A DNA stretch of 64,000 nt, from contig CAJFCJ010000019.1 of NCBI GenBank assembly GCA_904063045.1, positions 1,751,700-1,815,699 of the forward strand, in the 5' to 3' direction. Positions 11,401 through 22,621 of this stretch are shown one piece after another; the first letter of the stretch is position 1, and every line of letters begins with the position of its first letter. Both the position numbers and the translations under genes were made by a program. Under the pieces are notes generated by a model. It saw only the letters and a list, made by a program, of their open reading frames with translations, was not told the DNA's origin and ran no database searches. The DNA comes from Dimorphilus gyrociliatus. Its lineage: Eukaryota > Annelida > Polychaeta > Dinophilidae.

Positions 11401-14400
11401 ATCGTAACCGAACGAATGACTGAAAATGATTTAATATAATTTATTATTTTAGTATTATATGCTCGAATACTCACTATAATTTCAGCATATCCGCTGGTAA
11501 GCCTGAACCTTCTGTTACCTTTGCAGAACTTATATACTCGTCTGCTTCGTAAAAAAAGTCTGCTGGTATAGCTTCTTCATCATCATCTCCTTTTGAATGC
11601 GGCCGACTAGCTTCGCTGACAATCTCATACTCGTCTCCTCTTATATTGGGATCTTGTCCATCTACAGGGCCTGACTTTTCCTCTTTGTCCTCTTCAGCTT
11701 CATCATCTGTTACCCATACTGTTTCCCATTCCTCGTCGTCCTCTGCCTCATCCTTCTTCTCAAGTGATTCCTCACTTGGCTTCTCTGCTTCAGCATCCTC
11801 GATAGTTTTTGTCTCTACTTTTTCGCTTTCACCGGTTGTCTGTTCGTCAGTTGAAGGCTGTTCTTTCACTTTTTTTCTACGAACTTGCTTCATCTTCTTT
11901 TCAACTGGGCGTTCTTCTTTAGTTTGATCTTCTGATTCTGTAAATATAAGATATATATATACATAAGTAGAATACAGATTATTTCTTATCTAACTAACGT
12001 TTTTGAGAAACCTCTGTATTCTCTTCATTTTGCTCTCTTAGTTCTTCTTTCTTATCTTCGACATTCTCTTCTTTAGTATCTTCAGTATTTTCTTTGATAT
12101 CAGTTTTCTCTTCTGGCTTGTCCTCGGTATTTTCGATTGGTTTCTCTGCTGCCTCTGTGGTTTCTTCACTAACTTTTTCATCATCTTTCTTATCTTCTTC
12201 GCTAGTGTCTACAGCTTGCTTGGGTTCTTTTTCTTCCTCCTCTTTCTCATCCTCTTTTTTAGTTTCAGTGTTTTCTTCCTCTTTCTCTTCCTCTGCTGTT
12301 GGTTCTTTTCCTTCTTCAACTTTCTCTTCCTCTTCTTTAGGTTCATCAGGCTCCTAAGAGACGAAAACCGTATTACAACAAATTCCTAAAGTGTACAATT
12401 GAAATACCTGAGGTTCGGCAGATTTCTCCTCTTTAGTTTCCTCTGTCACCTCTTCTTTTGCGTCTTCTGGTTTAGTCTCATCTGTCTTCAGGTCTGAGCT
12501 TTCAGCTGCAGGCGCCTGTTCTTCTTTATCTTTGTCATCAGATTCTGTTTTAGCTTCACCGGAATTAGTGGCTTCTTCCGGTTCTTTTACATTTTCATCA
12601 TTTTTTGCAGACGTTTGATCAGCATCATCTGTATCAGCTTTCGTTTCAGCCGAATCATCTTTATTTTCAGCTTCATTTTCAGCAGGTGCCTGAACATCAG
12701 GCTTTACTTCACCATCTTCTTTGGTCTCTTCTGTATTTTGAGCTTCTTGTTTGGGATCCTCCTGAGGTTTTTCCTGTTCTTGTTCAGCTGGTGGAGCTTC
12801 GGAAGCTCGACCTGAGTGTTCATGAGGGTCAGGAACATCTGTATTATATATAAATGGACATTGAACTATCTAGGGATAAAAAAGAAGGGAGCCACGAAAA
12901 TCAATTCTGTCTATTATAAACCATATCACAAAAGCATATTCCAAACAAAGTAAAAAAAGCTTCTTATGCGCATATATAGTGCAAAGTAAAAAATGTACGT
13001 GCTATTTATTAACAAACGTAAAGCATAATAAACAAACCTTTAATCGAATCATCAACTGGATTGTTTATTAATTAAGTGATTGATTAATTATCTTATAAAG
13101 AAATTTTCTAAAATCTTAACTATATGATATTTTTTCATGATTGGAGATCATTTAAAATATAGGCTATCTTTTAAAATATCAATAAATTAATCTATAAATT
13201 TAATAGAAGAAACTTACCTGGCGTTTTTTCCCTTTCAATAGTATTTTCAACATGTTCTGTAACTCCTCCATTATCTATATTTGTCAAAAAGTAATTTCAT
13301 TTAATTCATCAATGTTAACTTGTTGTACACTAATCAATTAAGTCGAATAATTAAGCAGTGGTGCACAAAAAGTGTGATTAAAAAAAGTAATAGAAGGTGT
13401 TCTTTGATCGGTTGTGTTCATATAGTCTCATAGAAGTTCTATCTTTGAATAAAGATAGAGAGAACAGGATAGTTTTTCAATTTTCTTGCATGCATAGAAC
13501 AAAATATAAAAAATTAAATAAAAGAGTTAATTGATCACCTAATACAGGATAGCAATTAGATGTTTCTAAAGCATAAAATTCTTTTGCTTCATAGCAAAAT
13601 CAATAATTATAAAAAAATCAATAAAATTTGGAAGTTTAAGAGTTTTTGGAGGATTAGGCCTGAAATTTCGGCTACCTTCAACTTTTTTGCTTGTTGATTT
13701 GGGTCTAATATCATCTTCTTTTGTTAGATTTGTCTCATTATTTGTTTTCTCTGGTATCTCATTTGGACTAGCAAGCCTTGGTGAGTTTTCTCTGTTTTCT
13801 TCTGCGCCATAAAATTTCCCTATGTCCGAATAGTCGGTATCAAAAATCTTCTTTTTCTCATCGGGAATTGAAAGTTTGTCTTTGATATTTTTTGAACTTT
13901 TGCTTTTTATCAGTTCATCTGACTCAGATGCAGCTTTTACCTCGGGAATATTTCCCTCGTCTCTCACTTTTTCCCCTGCATCCAAAATGTCTCTACTATC
14001 AACTGATTCTCTGCCTAAATTACCCTCGGAATCCGTTAGGTCACTAGATTGTAGCGTCTCTTGATCGAAGCTTTGTGAGTGAGCGTCCAAGGAGATTTGG
14101 TGTTTCAATTTATATCGACGAATAGCTTCTGCCTTCAATTGGGCAGTTGCTTTTTTAAAAGTGTATTTAGGCTTTGACTTGGTACTGGATTCGTCAGAAA
14201 GTGCTTCTTTATCTAAGTGTACATTCCACGGAAAATAAAAAATTTGCAAATAAACCTAATTTTATTGGGCGTACGTTTTCGTTTTATCGCTATTTAACCA
14301 GTATGAATTAAAATACCTAAATTTCCATGGAAAAAGTTGAATGTTCATATGAGGAATCTTTTTTAAAAAGCTGGAAATTTTCATCATAATAGAAACTAAA

Positions 14401-14692
14401 TCAACTTTTTTGTTGTAATAAGCGTTTATATCAACCTTATAGTACTTATTCAGTCATAAATTTAGATTTTAGCTTAACGCATTTCGACTTAAAGCTAAAT
14501 TTACTGTTAAATTGTATCAAAACAATACGATTTAATCAATTAGTATAAAAATTAGTAAGTGAAACTCCAGGTTAAATCACTCATGTGCATAGAGACAATG
14601 CACACAATTCCTTTTTCATTTTTTTTAATTAACTACATACCATCTGGAGCATCTTTTTCCTCTTGAGGAATAATTTCCTTCTCCTCATCCAT
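5412..14692 (-). CDS. CFAP44: Cilia- and flagella-associated protein 44 (WD40 plus coiled coil)
   Basis: CFAP44 forms, with CFAP43, the tether complex joining inner dynein arm f to the axoneme. It is needed for motile cilia and sperm flagella. The start at 14692 gives [19 protein letters not shown] long Glu/Ser-rich disordered region follows (exons at about 14212-13690, 13200-13275, 12400-12840, 12000-12357 and 11474-11893). Then come WD40 repeats (about 11400-8700) with the family blocks [47 protein letters not shown] and [16 protein letters not shown]. The C-terminal half is charged coiled coil. It ends with a [17 protein letters not shown] block and [10 protein letters not shown]. Stop TAG is at 5412-5414. 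The many exons join in phase; for example, the intron at 6095-6411 restores a GAC codon. The promoter is shared with NOL9 and carries an RFX X-box. Confidence 0.93.
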
Positions 14693-14902
14693 TTTGAACA
14701 CGTTGCTAAGCAACTTTCAAACTTCTTAGCAGTGCTTACGACTAAAAACCGGTACCGATTCAGACAGAGCGGAAACGGAAGCTAGCTATAACGTCCCGCG
14801 TTTGTGAATGCGGCGAGGTTTCTTTTTCTAATAAACAATTACTTAGTCAGAAGACTTCTGTGACAGGAAAATATTTAATTTATCCATTTCGAAAAAGCTC
14901 AA
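14693..14902. promoter_or_regulatory. Bidirectional promoter region of CFAP44 and NOL9
   Basis: Only 210 bp separate the two divergent start codons. The stretch is more GC-rich than its surroundings and holds GCGGCG and CCGCG patches. A perfect X-box lies on the CFAP44 side. Both 5' leaders must be very short unless upstream non-coding exons exist. Confidence 0.6.
14702..14714. promoter_or_regulatory. RFX X-box motif upstream of CFAP44
   Basis: GTTGCTAAGCAAC fits the RFX consensus of two half sites (RYYNYY and RRNRAC) with a 1-bp spacer, with every position matching. It ends 10 bp before the CFAP44 start codon. RFX factors drive ciliary genes across animals, which agrees with the downstream gene. 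Binding itself is inferred. Confidence 0.7.
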
Positions 14903-17178
14903 ATGAAAAGTAAGAATTCTTTACTAGAGATGATCAAATTTAGCCTAATTTCATGAAATTCTTTTGTTGATGCTACTTTTCGTTTGATTCTTTTATTCGT
15001 TTTCTTATACTGAAATCATTCCAGAAGTAGCAGAGAATCAACGAAAGAGGTCTTCATCTGGACCCTTCAAAATTGATCGTCAAGGCAAACGAGAAAAGTA
15101 CGGATCGTCGTCCCTTGCAAAACACCTGCATCAGGAAGTTAAATCGTCATCTGGTTCATGGATTGTAAGCTCAACAGATAGCTTTCAATCACAAGGTCTG
15201 ACTGATACTGATAATAGACAAGAGGATATCAGGGAAGTTTCCTTTGCCTCAGAAGTATTTTTTCCAGAAGCCGAATCAGACACTGAGCCTGTACCAGAAA
15301 AGAAAGAAAAAATTCAACCAATTTTTAGAGGAAGAGATTTCTCGTAAGTTATAATTTGCTTTAGCTTTATAGCAACAATTTAAAATATATTCATTAATTT
15401 GATGACTAGATTATATCAGCATCATGGGAAAAAACTTATTGTTTTAAAGAGAAAAGCCGATATAGCCGTTAGAGGCGTTTTTAACATACATGTCGTTCAC
15501 GGACAAATAACAATCTACGGATATTCGTTGAGCCCTGAAAATGGTTCTGTATCAATTTATTCACCAAATCGAATGACAGCAATTTCTTTGTCATATACTT
15601 ATGCCCGTAGTCTTACTTATAAGACTTATTCATTTGTTGAGGAATTCGAAGATGCTGTATGCGTGGCTATTTTAACACCCTTCGAAGATGAAAGTCTTAG
15701 GGTCATCAAATCATGTCAGTCATTTCGACGTTTATTTAATTTCGGAAACCTATCAGATTTTGACTATTTTGACGAGGATTTGAAAGTTGGATTTAATGAA
15801 ACATGCGAGAATATCCTGAAGTTTGATGACGATCATATTGATATCATTCGAGAGATAGATGAAGCCAATATGAATGGCGATGCTCCTTGCGTGGCTGTAT
15901 GCGGAGGTAGAGATACCGGAAAATCAACGCTTTGTAGATATTTAATAAATAAGTGCTTAAGCAGGTGTGTTCTTGACGTTTTTCAATAAGAGCTCATAAT
16001 AATCCTTTCTTTTTTCTAGTACGGATCAAGTAATCTATGTTGAAACGGATATTGGTCAAACAGAAACTACCGGTCCAACTTGTGCTTCTATCTCTGTGAT
16101 AACCTCTCCGCTGTTAGGTCCTCCATTCACTCACACGAATGTACCGAAATTAGAAACTGTATTTCTTGGTCATACAACGCCGGCTGATGATCCTATAAGT
16201 TATTTAAATGCTCTAAATCATTTATATCTACGACTGCAAAAATTACCTCAAAAAGTAACTACTATTATAAATACTATAGGATGGGTAAATGGACTTGGTG
16301 AACTGTTAATAGTTGACACTTTGAAAATATTTAAACCTTCTGTTATAATTCAAATATCTTCGTCGAAGCCATATCTGAATTTACCAGCGTTGACATCAGA
16401 AAAGTTAAATGGTATTGCATCGAATTTTAAAACTTCAGTTGGTAATTTGGATCATGAATTAATTCAAATAAAATCACCGACTGAAAATATTCGTATTGAT
16501 CATTCACTTCTTAACAAAGAATTAAGAGATTTGGCTTTAATATCGTCGATTTTTACCAACAAACGTAATATTTATAAAGCAAATTTTAAAGACATTGCCG
16601 TTAAAGGTGTCGGTTGTAAAGTACGAGATGGTTCACTTTTACCTTTACTATTGAACGCTCAAGTTATTGGATTATGCTCTAAACCGCAGGTTAGTTTGAT
16701 TTCTTTATTGAACCAAACTTTATTTTTTTCATTTCGCTTTTATTTGTCTTTAAAAGGATGTGGAGGTTATTCAGGGTGTCTATGATTTATGTTCAATTGA
16801 AGAGGATATTATCTGCTCTTGCTACGGATTAGGAATAGTAAAAAGTGTTGATATTGAAGATAGAATCTTCTACGTGGAGACTTCAATTGATCCTGAAGAT
16901 ATGATAAATGTTGACCTATTTATGGTTGGAGATACCTCAATACCCGTTGATATATTGCAAAATCAGGTTTGAATATCAGATATATATATATACTGTAAAT
17001 AGTTATTTATTAATAGTTTTGAAAACTCATTTTTATTATTCAGAGATCAACGTATTCGAAATCCTTCTATCTTCACAATTTTAATCCAGCTATTGGTTTA
17101 GGTTCAGTTAAAGAGAGTCGAAAAGTATTTCAATCAAGAAATACACCAAATCGCGACGTGCAAGCAGTCGATAACTAA
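14903..17178 (+). CDS. NOL9: Polynucleotide 5'-hydroxyl-kinase NOL9
   Basis: NOL9/Grc3 is a nucleolar kinase that phosphorylates the 5'-OH end made during ITS2 pre-rRNA processing. A seven-base first exon (ATGAAAA at 14903-14909) joins an exon at about 15025 to give MKKVAENQRKR. Further exons lie at about 15025-15342, 15412-15964, 16020-16689, 16758-16966 and 17042-17178. The Walker A loop GGRDTGKST is at about 15904-15930. After the next splice comes VETDIGQTETTGPTCASI, the DxGQTE block of the family. This is followed by LGPPFTH and NTIGWVNGLGELL. The protein ends VQAVDN with TAA at 17176-17178. The micro-exon 1 is unusual but in phase. The head-to-head neighbour is CFAP44; the tail-to-tail neighbour is the death-domain gene, with the stops 32 bp apart. 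Confidence 0.92.
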
Positions 17179-17210
17179 TTAGTAAGCAAGTGAGGGTGTC
17201 AATTTCATTA

Positions 17211-18947
17211 CTATTTAACGCATTCAGGCTTGACGGGATCGATTTTACGACGATTCGTTCTACTGGATGGTAAAGCCTCAAAATATTCATTCATACCTGT
17301 TTTTCGTAATTAGAGTAATAAGAAAAGTTAAAAAAAAAACTCATAAAAATTGAGAATTTTTTAAGAAATAAAATAAAAAGAGAAATGCAATTATTCTTAC
17401 TATTATCGAATTTTAATGGTAATTCTCCTTCACATAATTTCTGCTCTTGTTCGCTAATGGAAACCTTGAGAGAAAAATTTTTCCCACCTAGCTCCTCCAT
17501 GATATCATCAGTTACTAATATCTCGTTGACTTTCGCTTGCAACTCTCCAGATTTATATAGTTCGTATAAAGAGCGTACATCAGACTTTGTAGAGCAGATG
17601 ACTGACAAATAGGCTCCAACCCTACTCACTTGATCAAGTATTACTCGTCTGTTGTCTTGAAAGAGTGAGACTATAGGATGGGTACCTATTTTATCTTGTT
17701 CTTCCAGAGCGTCCAATAATCGAAGCAAAACTTTATTTAGAGCGTAATTCTTAAAAGCTTTGTCCTTATCATCTGACTCGCCTCTTAATTGCACAAGTAA
17801 TTCTCCCTTCTTTCTTCGACGAGTTTCACAAATTGGACCTCGGGAAATTTCGTTTGCGGCCTCCTGTAAGCCGCATTCTTTTAATGCTCTTATTACAGAT
17901 GAGGCCTTATATTCTTGTAATCCAACTAGAGAACGCCATTTGTAGAGAGCCCTCATGCACTTCTCCCTTGTTCGACCGGAGAAGGATGTCTCAATTTTTG
18001 CAATATCTGCTTTATTTAGGCGTAAAGAAACTGCTAATCGGCGCCACTCATTGTGAACATTATCAGTCACTTTAAGGAGAATATCTCTCATGCGAACTGC
18101 AATTGAAGATAATTGAAAATAAATTAGGATGTTTTATTACGCAGGTCATTAACCCACTTTCTCTCTCTACATGAAGTGCTAAAATATCGTCAATTGAAGA
18201 TTGAGAAAAAGCAATTCTGGTAGTTAAATCTGTGGAAAGGATTAGTAGGAATATATATATATATATATCCTGTTAAGCAATGGATTAATAATAATACCAG
18301 CTAATCTATTGAATCTACATTCTTTTAATGCGTCTAAAATGTCATTTAATATACGTCCGTTTAATTTCCTATCACCTCTCCATTTTGTCAACATATTCCA
18401 AGATTGCTCTTCAACTTTGCCGCTAGTTTTTTCAATATCCTTTTCAGGAGAAAAAGAATCAGATAATAAACAAATTTACGTGAAAGAGAAAAGAATGAAC
18501 TGGATAAACATATATAATTTATATATAAATTTATATATATATATATATAGATTGTATTACCGCAATGTCTATTTTGGAAAATTTTAGACTTTTTGCCACT
18601 ATCCTCCAATCATAACTAACATTATCATTTATGATGCGAAGAATTTGTCGAAATCCTGTTAAAGAATGTATTATTACATGTATATAGATGCAAATAAATA
18701 TTGTATAAAGAGTATACTATTCTAGATTTAAGATATCTTACTATCTTCTTCTTTTCCTTCTCCTTTGCCTTTTACCTCCTTTTCCTTTGAGTTCATCTGT
18801 GCAGTCTGTGTGCTTCCTTTCACCTATAGTTACAAACTATATAGACCTAGTATTTATTTAATTTATTGGCTGACTTTGATCGATCTGTTTTGACTATTAA
18901 TTCCTTTATTTTCCTTATTTTTTTTTTACCTGACAAACTTTTCGCAT
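17211..18947 (-). CDS. Unrecognised protein with two death domains
   Basis: I do not recognise this as a named family. The start (ATG at 18947, MRKVCQ) is tentative. A Lys/Glu-rich stretch follows. Death domain 1 is built from exons at about 18658-18560 and 18450-18300, with LRIINDNVSYDWRIVAKSL, ADIEK, W..L.KWR and ILNDILDALKECRFNRLA. A short exon at about 18232-18160 follows. Death domain 2 is at about 18095-17860, with NEWRRLAVSLRL, DIAKIET, KCMRALYKWRSL and VIRALKECGLQEAA. A helical C-terminal region of about 130 residues is not assigned. The last exon ends PVKPECVK with TAG at 17211-17213. Both repeats keep the W, KWR and ALKEC positions expected of death domains. The total is roughly 350 residues, with no kinase, NACHT or membrane segment. 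It may be an adaptor for homotypic death-fold signalling; that role is inferred. Confidence 0.75.
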
Positions 18948-20183
18948 AGAAATGTCGAAATCAAATGAAGAAGGTAGTTTAAGAACGTTCAATATATACT
19001 TTCGTATTTTCTATTTAACAGATTTACCGCCTATTCAATTCATTTAGTATTGGTATTTCTGTGTAAATACCGACGAATTTTTATTCTACGATCTTGGTTA
19101 CGTATGACAATCACGTTTGCTTGTTTTTTTTATATAAATTTATATGATCTATTTGTAACTATGACATAAAATATTCTGTGAAAGGCTGCAACTCTAATAG
19201 CCTCTTTTAAATAATAAGTTCATTTAGAAGACAAAAAATGATATATTATTAAGGAGAAAGAGTCATCCTAATTTCTAGTTCGCTATATTGTATATCATAG
19301 ATAAAATTTCTGCAATTTGTATATATTAGCAGTATTTCTTTTTTTACGATGGCCCTTATGGACATTTAGCTTTTATTCAACAATAGCATTATCATAGACA
19401 TTAGAAATTCTGATGATTACTCTTTCCCATACTAATCTATTATTGCTGCAAGTTTCATTTAATATCGCTATTAAGTAAGACAGTTTTACATATATGAAAT
19501 ATGGAATAAAAGCTAAAAAGCTAGTTTAATATTCCTTTTGTCTAACTGACACTTAGTCATGACTGAGCTAAATTGTTGTTGATGATCGTAAACTCAACAT
19601 TGAAGCATTCAATATCGCCAATAGGTCTGATGCTTTTATGCTATTGTAACAAGTAGACCTAGAAAAAAAAATATGTTGTTGTATATTTGATCATCAAAAT
19701 TTAATTTAGTAATAGATAACATTCTGATATAATCATGATTCAATGAATGCTTAATTCATGCAACTTGGGTAATCACTGAAGCGCTGTTTTAATAATAGCC
19801 CCGAGCTATAGACAGTATATTTATAAATGATAGTCATTAGTGTTGACACCTTTTCCTAAACTTCCACTCATACAGTCAGCTCGTTGACTAATGCTAATTA
19901 ATTGCAAAACCAATTAGCTAGTAAAGTTATAAATTGGCATTTGTTATAAATTTATACCGTTAGGAGCATAACTAAAGATTCTTATTTTCTGATTCACCAC
20001 TACAGGAATCTTTTTGTTTTATCGGTTATCTAATAGATAGTGATGTGATATTTTTTACATTATTATCAGTACTTTGACAGAAAATGATTGATAATTGAAT
20101 GTCTGTTCTTCAATGTATTGAATAATATTTTCCTCAAGACATAAAATTCATAAAAGCAAAAATTTTAGTGTTGTAGCTTTGCT
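18948..20183. other. Intergenic region between LAP3 and the death-domain gene
   Basis: This is about 1.2 kb of AT-rich sequence between two minus-strand genes. No recognisable coding exon, tRNA or mobile element was seen. It should hold the LAP3 3' UTR end and the promoter of the death-domain gene. Confidence 0.5.
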
Positions 20184-22621
20184 TTATTTGCCATCAGCAA
20201 CAGCTTGAAGAAATTCAACAACGGTTCTCGTTGGTCTACCGGCCATTCCTTTAGTTAAATACGAAACTTCGCCTTTGTTAGACATGACACCAGCAATATC
20301 CATATGCATCCATTGATCATGCTCAACGAATTCCTAAAAATTAAAACAGATTTATTTTATACAGCATGCATTAAAAAAATTGGTTAAAAGGCGACCAAAA
20401 TGGCAAGTGAAATTGACCTTAAGGAAAGCGGCAGCTAAACAAGAGCCACCACCTTTAACACCAGTTGAGATAGTGCTGTTCAATAAGTCAGCCAATTGAC
20501 TGTCTCTCATTGTTTCTGTATAACATTTCCACAACGGCATTCTCCAGACGCGGTCTCCCGTTTGTTTACCCGCCTAAAAATGTTAAAATTAAATTCAAGT
20601 GTCTTATTTTCCAATAGTTAACGGTGACTATGCAGGTAAATCAACGGGGTTCCTTGCCATTTTGAACGACTTTTACCTTTATGATCGGAAAAAGTTGTTT
20701 AATTGCTTTTAACCTTCAAAAATGCAGCTGCCGTGCATGAACCAGCGTTACGGCCAGCTGATCCAATATTGTTTATGTCAGCTAATTGGCAGTCATTTAT
20801 TTGCTTTTTGTAGAGATTGAATAATGGCATACGCCAAACTCTATCTCCCGTTGATTTCCCAGCCTACCATGAATAAGGATTAAGGAGTAAAAAGTGAAAA
20901 ATGAAGCCTGTCTAAGATAGAGTGATCAAAGCTTACCTCATGCATTCTGGTCCATAGTTTATCAGAATTTGTAAACACACCTGCAGCCCCAGCACCCAAA
21001 GCAACCATCATCGCGCCAGTTAAAGTAGCCATATCGATAATTGCCTTTGGTTTAAAGGTCTGAGCATAACATAGGGCATCAGCAAGGACAAGACGCCCTT
21101 CGGCATCTGTATTATCAACTTGAATAGTTTTACCATTCATAGCTGTTACAACATCACCAGGTTTGGTTGCAGATCCCGAAGGCAAGTTTTCACAACAGGG
21201 AGTGAAAACTCTCAAGTTTATAGGGATTTCTAATCTAGCAGCTGCATATGCGCTTGCCAAAACGCATGCTGCACCTCCCATATCAGCTCTCATGGCGTCC
21301 ATGTTCGCAGGAGGTTTCAAGGAAATACCACCGGCATCAAAAGTAATACCCTTTCCGACAAGTGCAATGCATTGATCTCCCTCATTACCGCCTTTGTATT
21401 CAATTTCGACGAATTTTGGAGGTTCAACTGATCCATTGGTAACGCTCAAGTAACTTCCCATTTTATGACTTTCAGCCCATTCCCGATCGTGAACTTGTAC
21501 TTTAACATTCTTCAATTTTCCGATGTGTTCTTTTACCAATTCTCCTATTCTGGTTGGGGTCATTACATTTGCCGGAGTTTCCATCAAGCGACGAGCAAAG
21601 TTTTGAGCTTCAGCCAAAACGGTACCTCTCTTCCAATGACTACAGCTGTTTTCAAGGTAGCATCTTACTTTTGGAGCAGGCTTCTTCTCCGCTTTCAATT
21701 CATCGTAAACATATCTAGTTAAAGTTGAAAGGGGAAAAATACGCGATAGTGAAAAAACTCCTATTAAATATACAGTATATATAAAAACTAACGTGCAAAG
21801 AGTAGCTGCTTCAGCAGCGGCTTGAGCATTCGAGCACGGATCAACTAGAAAAAATCAGTATTAAACAATCACATTACTAAGTAGGTTGAAAAAAATAGTG
21901 AACCTTGAATGTCGTTGAAACCGGCTTCGTTTAGAGATCGAACACCTGTAGCAATGGCTGCTCTAATGTTCTCCTTGCTCTCGTCAACTTCTTCGAGAGG
22001 ATTGTAGCCAGCTCCCTTTTTTCCCAATGAAACAACAGCAATTGCTGGATAATTTTCATGGAGGCCATAGAAAACACGGCTTTTTCCTTTCTTAGAGGCC
22101 AAATTAGATCTTTAAAAAAAATATTGTATAAAAACACCTTTAAACAGCAATGGACTTACTGTTTAACCAGGTTAAGCAATTTCGAAGAAGTTTTATCGTT
22201 TACTTCCTTTGCTGCATCAGTTAAAGGAATTTCATTTTCGGAAGTAGGCTCATAAATACCCAAAACTAATCCTCTCTGTATTGAAAAGAAATGACTAATA
22301 ACCAGAATGTTAGTGTAATAGTGCCACCTTTCGTTTCATATAACAATTGAACATGGTTAAAGCGATGAATACTGTTATAAGTACGTGTCAGCACTACATT
22401 TGTTGAGGAAACTACTACCTCCTAGAATTTGAACACTTGTCCATAGTACAATTATCAATTCGGATAAAGGAACATATCAGTCGACTAAAGATAGGACTAT
22501 CATGAGTCTGCACACGACACATGCAACAACCAAGTTAGTTGTTCTTCAGTTTTATCCGAATGATAACTTGTACAGGACACGTAAGAAAAAACTGACACAT
22601 ATTACTTACGTTAGAAGTCAT
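20184..22621 (-). CDS. LAP3: Cytosol (leucine) aminopeptidase, M17 family
   Basis: This is a two-metal exopeptidase that removes N-terminal residues from peptides, working as a hexamer. The start ATG is at 22621 (MTSN, then an intron of about 340 bp). The exons carry [10 protein letters not shown] (about 22280), [14 protein letters not shown] (about 22080), [17 protein letters not shown] and [14 protein letters not shown]. The metal-site blocks [20 protein letters not shown] and [10 protein letters not shown] follow in the main exon (about 20940-21715). The C-terminal exon at 20184-20334 has [18 protein letters not shown] and TAA at 20184-20186. Two alternative versions of the preceding exon lie in tandem (20418-20573 and 20714-20863; listed separately). 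All catalytic motifs are intact. The promoter faces ZDHHC16. Confidence 0.94.
20418..20573 (-). CDS. LAP3: LAP3 alternative exon A (divergent duplicate)
   Basis: This is a 52-codon, phase 0/0 exon with AG and GT at its ends. It encodes [18 protein letters not shown]...[10 protein letters not shown]...[12 protein letters not shown]. It aligns end to end with exon B 141 bp away but differs in the middle (QLADLLNST against QLADINNIG) and is two codons longer. The splice sites and open frame suggest it is used. Mutually exclusive splicing with exon B is inferred. Confidence 0.8.
20714..20863 (-). CDS. LAP3: LAP3 alternative exon B (canonical version)
   Basis: This is a 50-codon, phase 0/0 exon encoding [18 protein letters not shown]...[11 protein letters not shown]...[10 protein letters not shown]. 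It is closer than exon A to the canonical animal LAP3 sequence ([20 protein letters not shown]). It therefore probably represents the ancestral form. It precedes exon A in the direction of transcription. Confidence 0.85.
22433..22583. repeat. Imperfect inverted repeat in LAP3 intron 1
   Basis: A left arm near 22436-22470 (TTATCAATTCGGATAAA core) is matched by a right arm near 22548-22582 (TTTATCCGAATGATAA core). Further matching bases GTCC..GTACAA lie on the outer side. Arms are roughly 35-40 bp with small gaps. There is no coding content. It could be a remnant of a small inverted-repeat element or a structured intron. Confidence 0.45.

Noticed and set aside
11646-12357. Long Ser-rich plus-strand open frames
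   Set aside because: They are mirror images of the Glu-rich CFAP44 exons (GAA/GAG read backwards as Ser/Phe-rich codons).
17108-17290. Minus-strand 60-codon frame overlapping the NOL9 end
   Set aside because: Only the part down to 17211, in another frame, fits the spliced death-domain gene; this frame lacks similarity and overlaps the NOL9 last exon.
19400-19650. TGATGA/CTGA-like words suggesting a box C/D snoRNA
   Set aside because: The boxes are not paired at a suitable distance and there is no terminal stem; this is expected by chance in AT-rich DNA.
20352-20540. Minus-strand frame as an independent small gene
   Set aside because: It is exon A of LAP3 plus intron sequence; the homology to exon B explains it.
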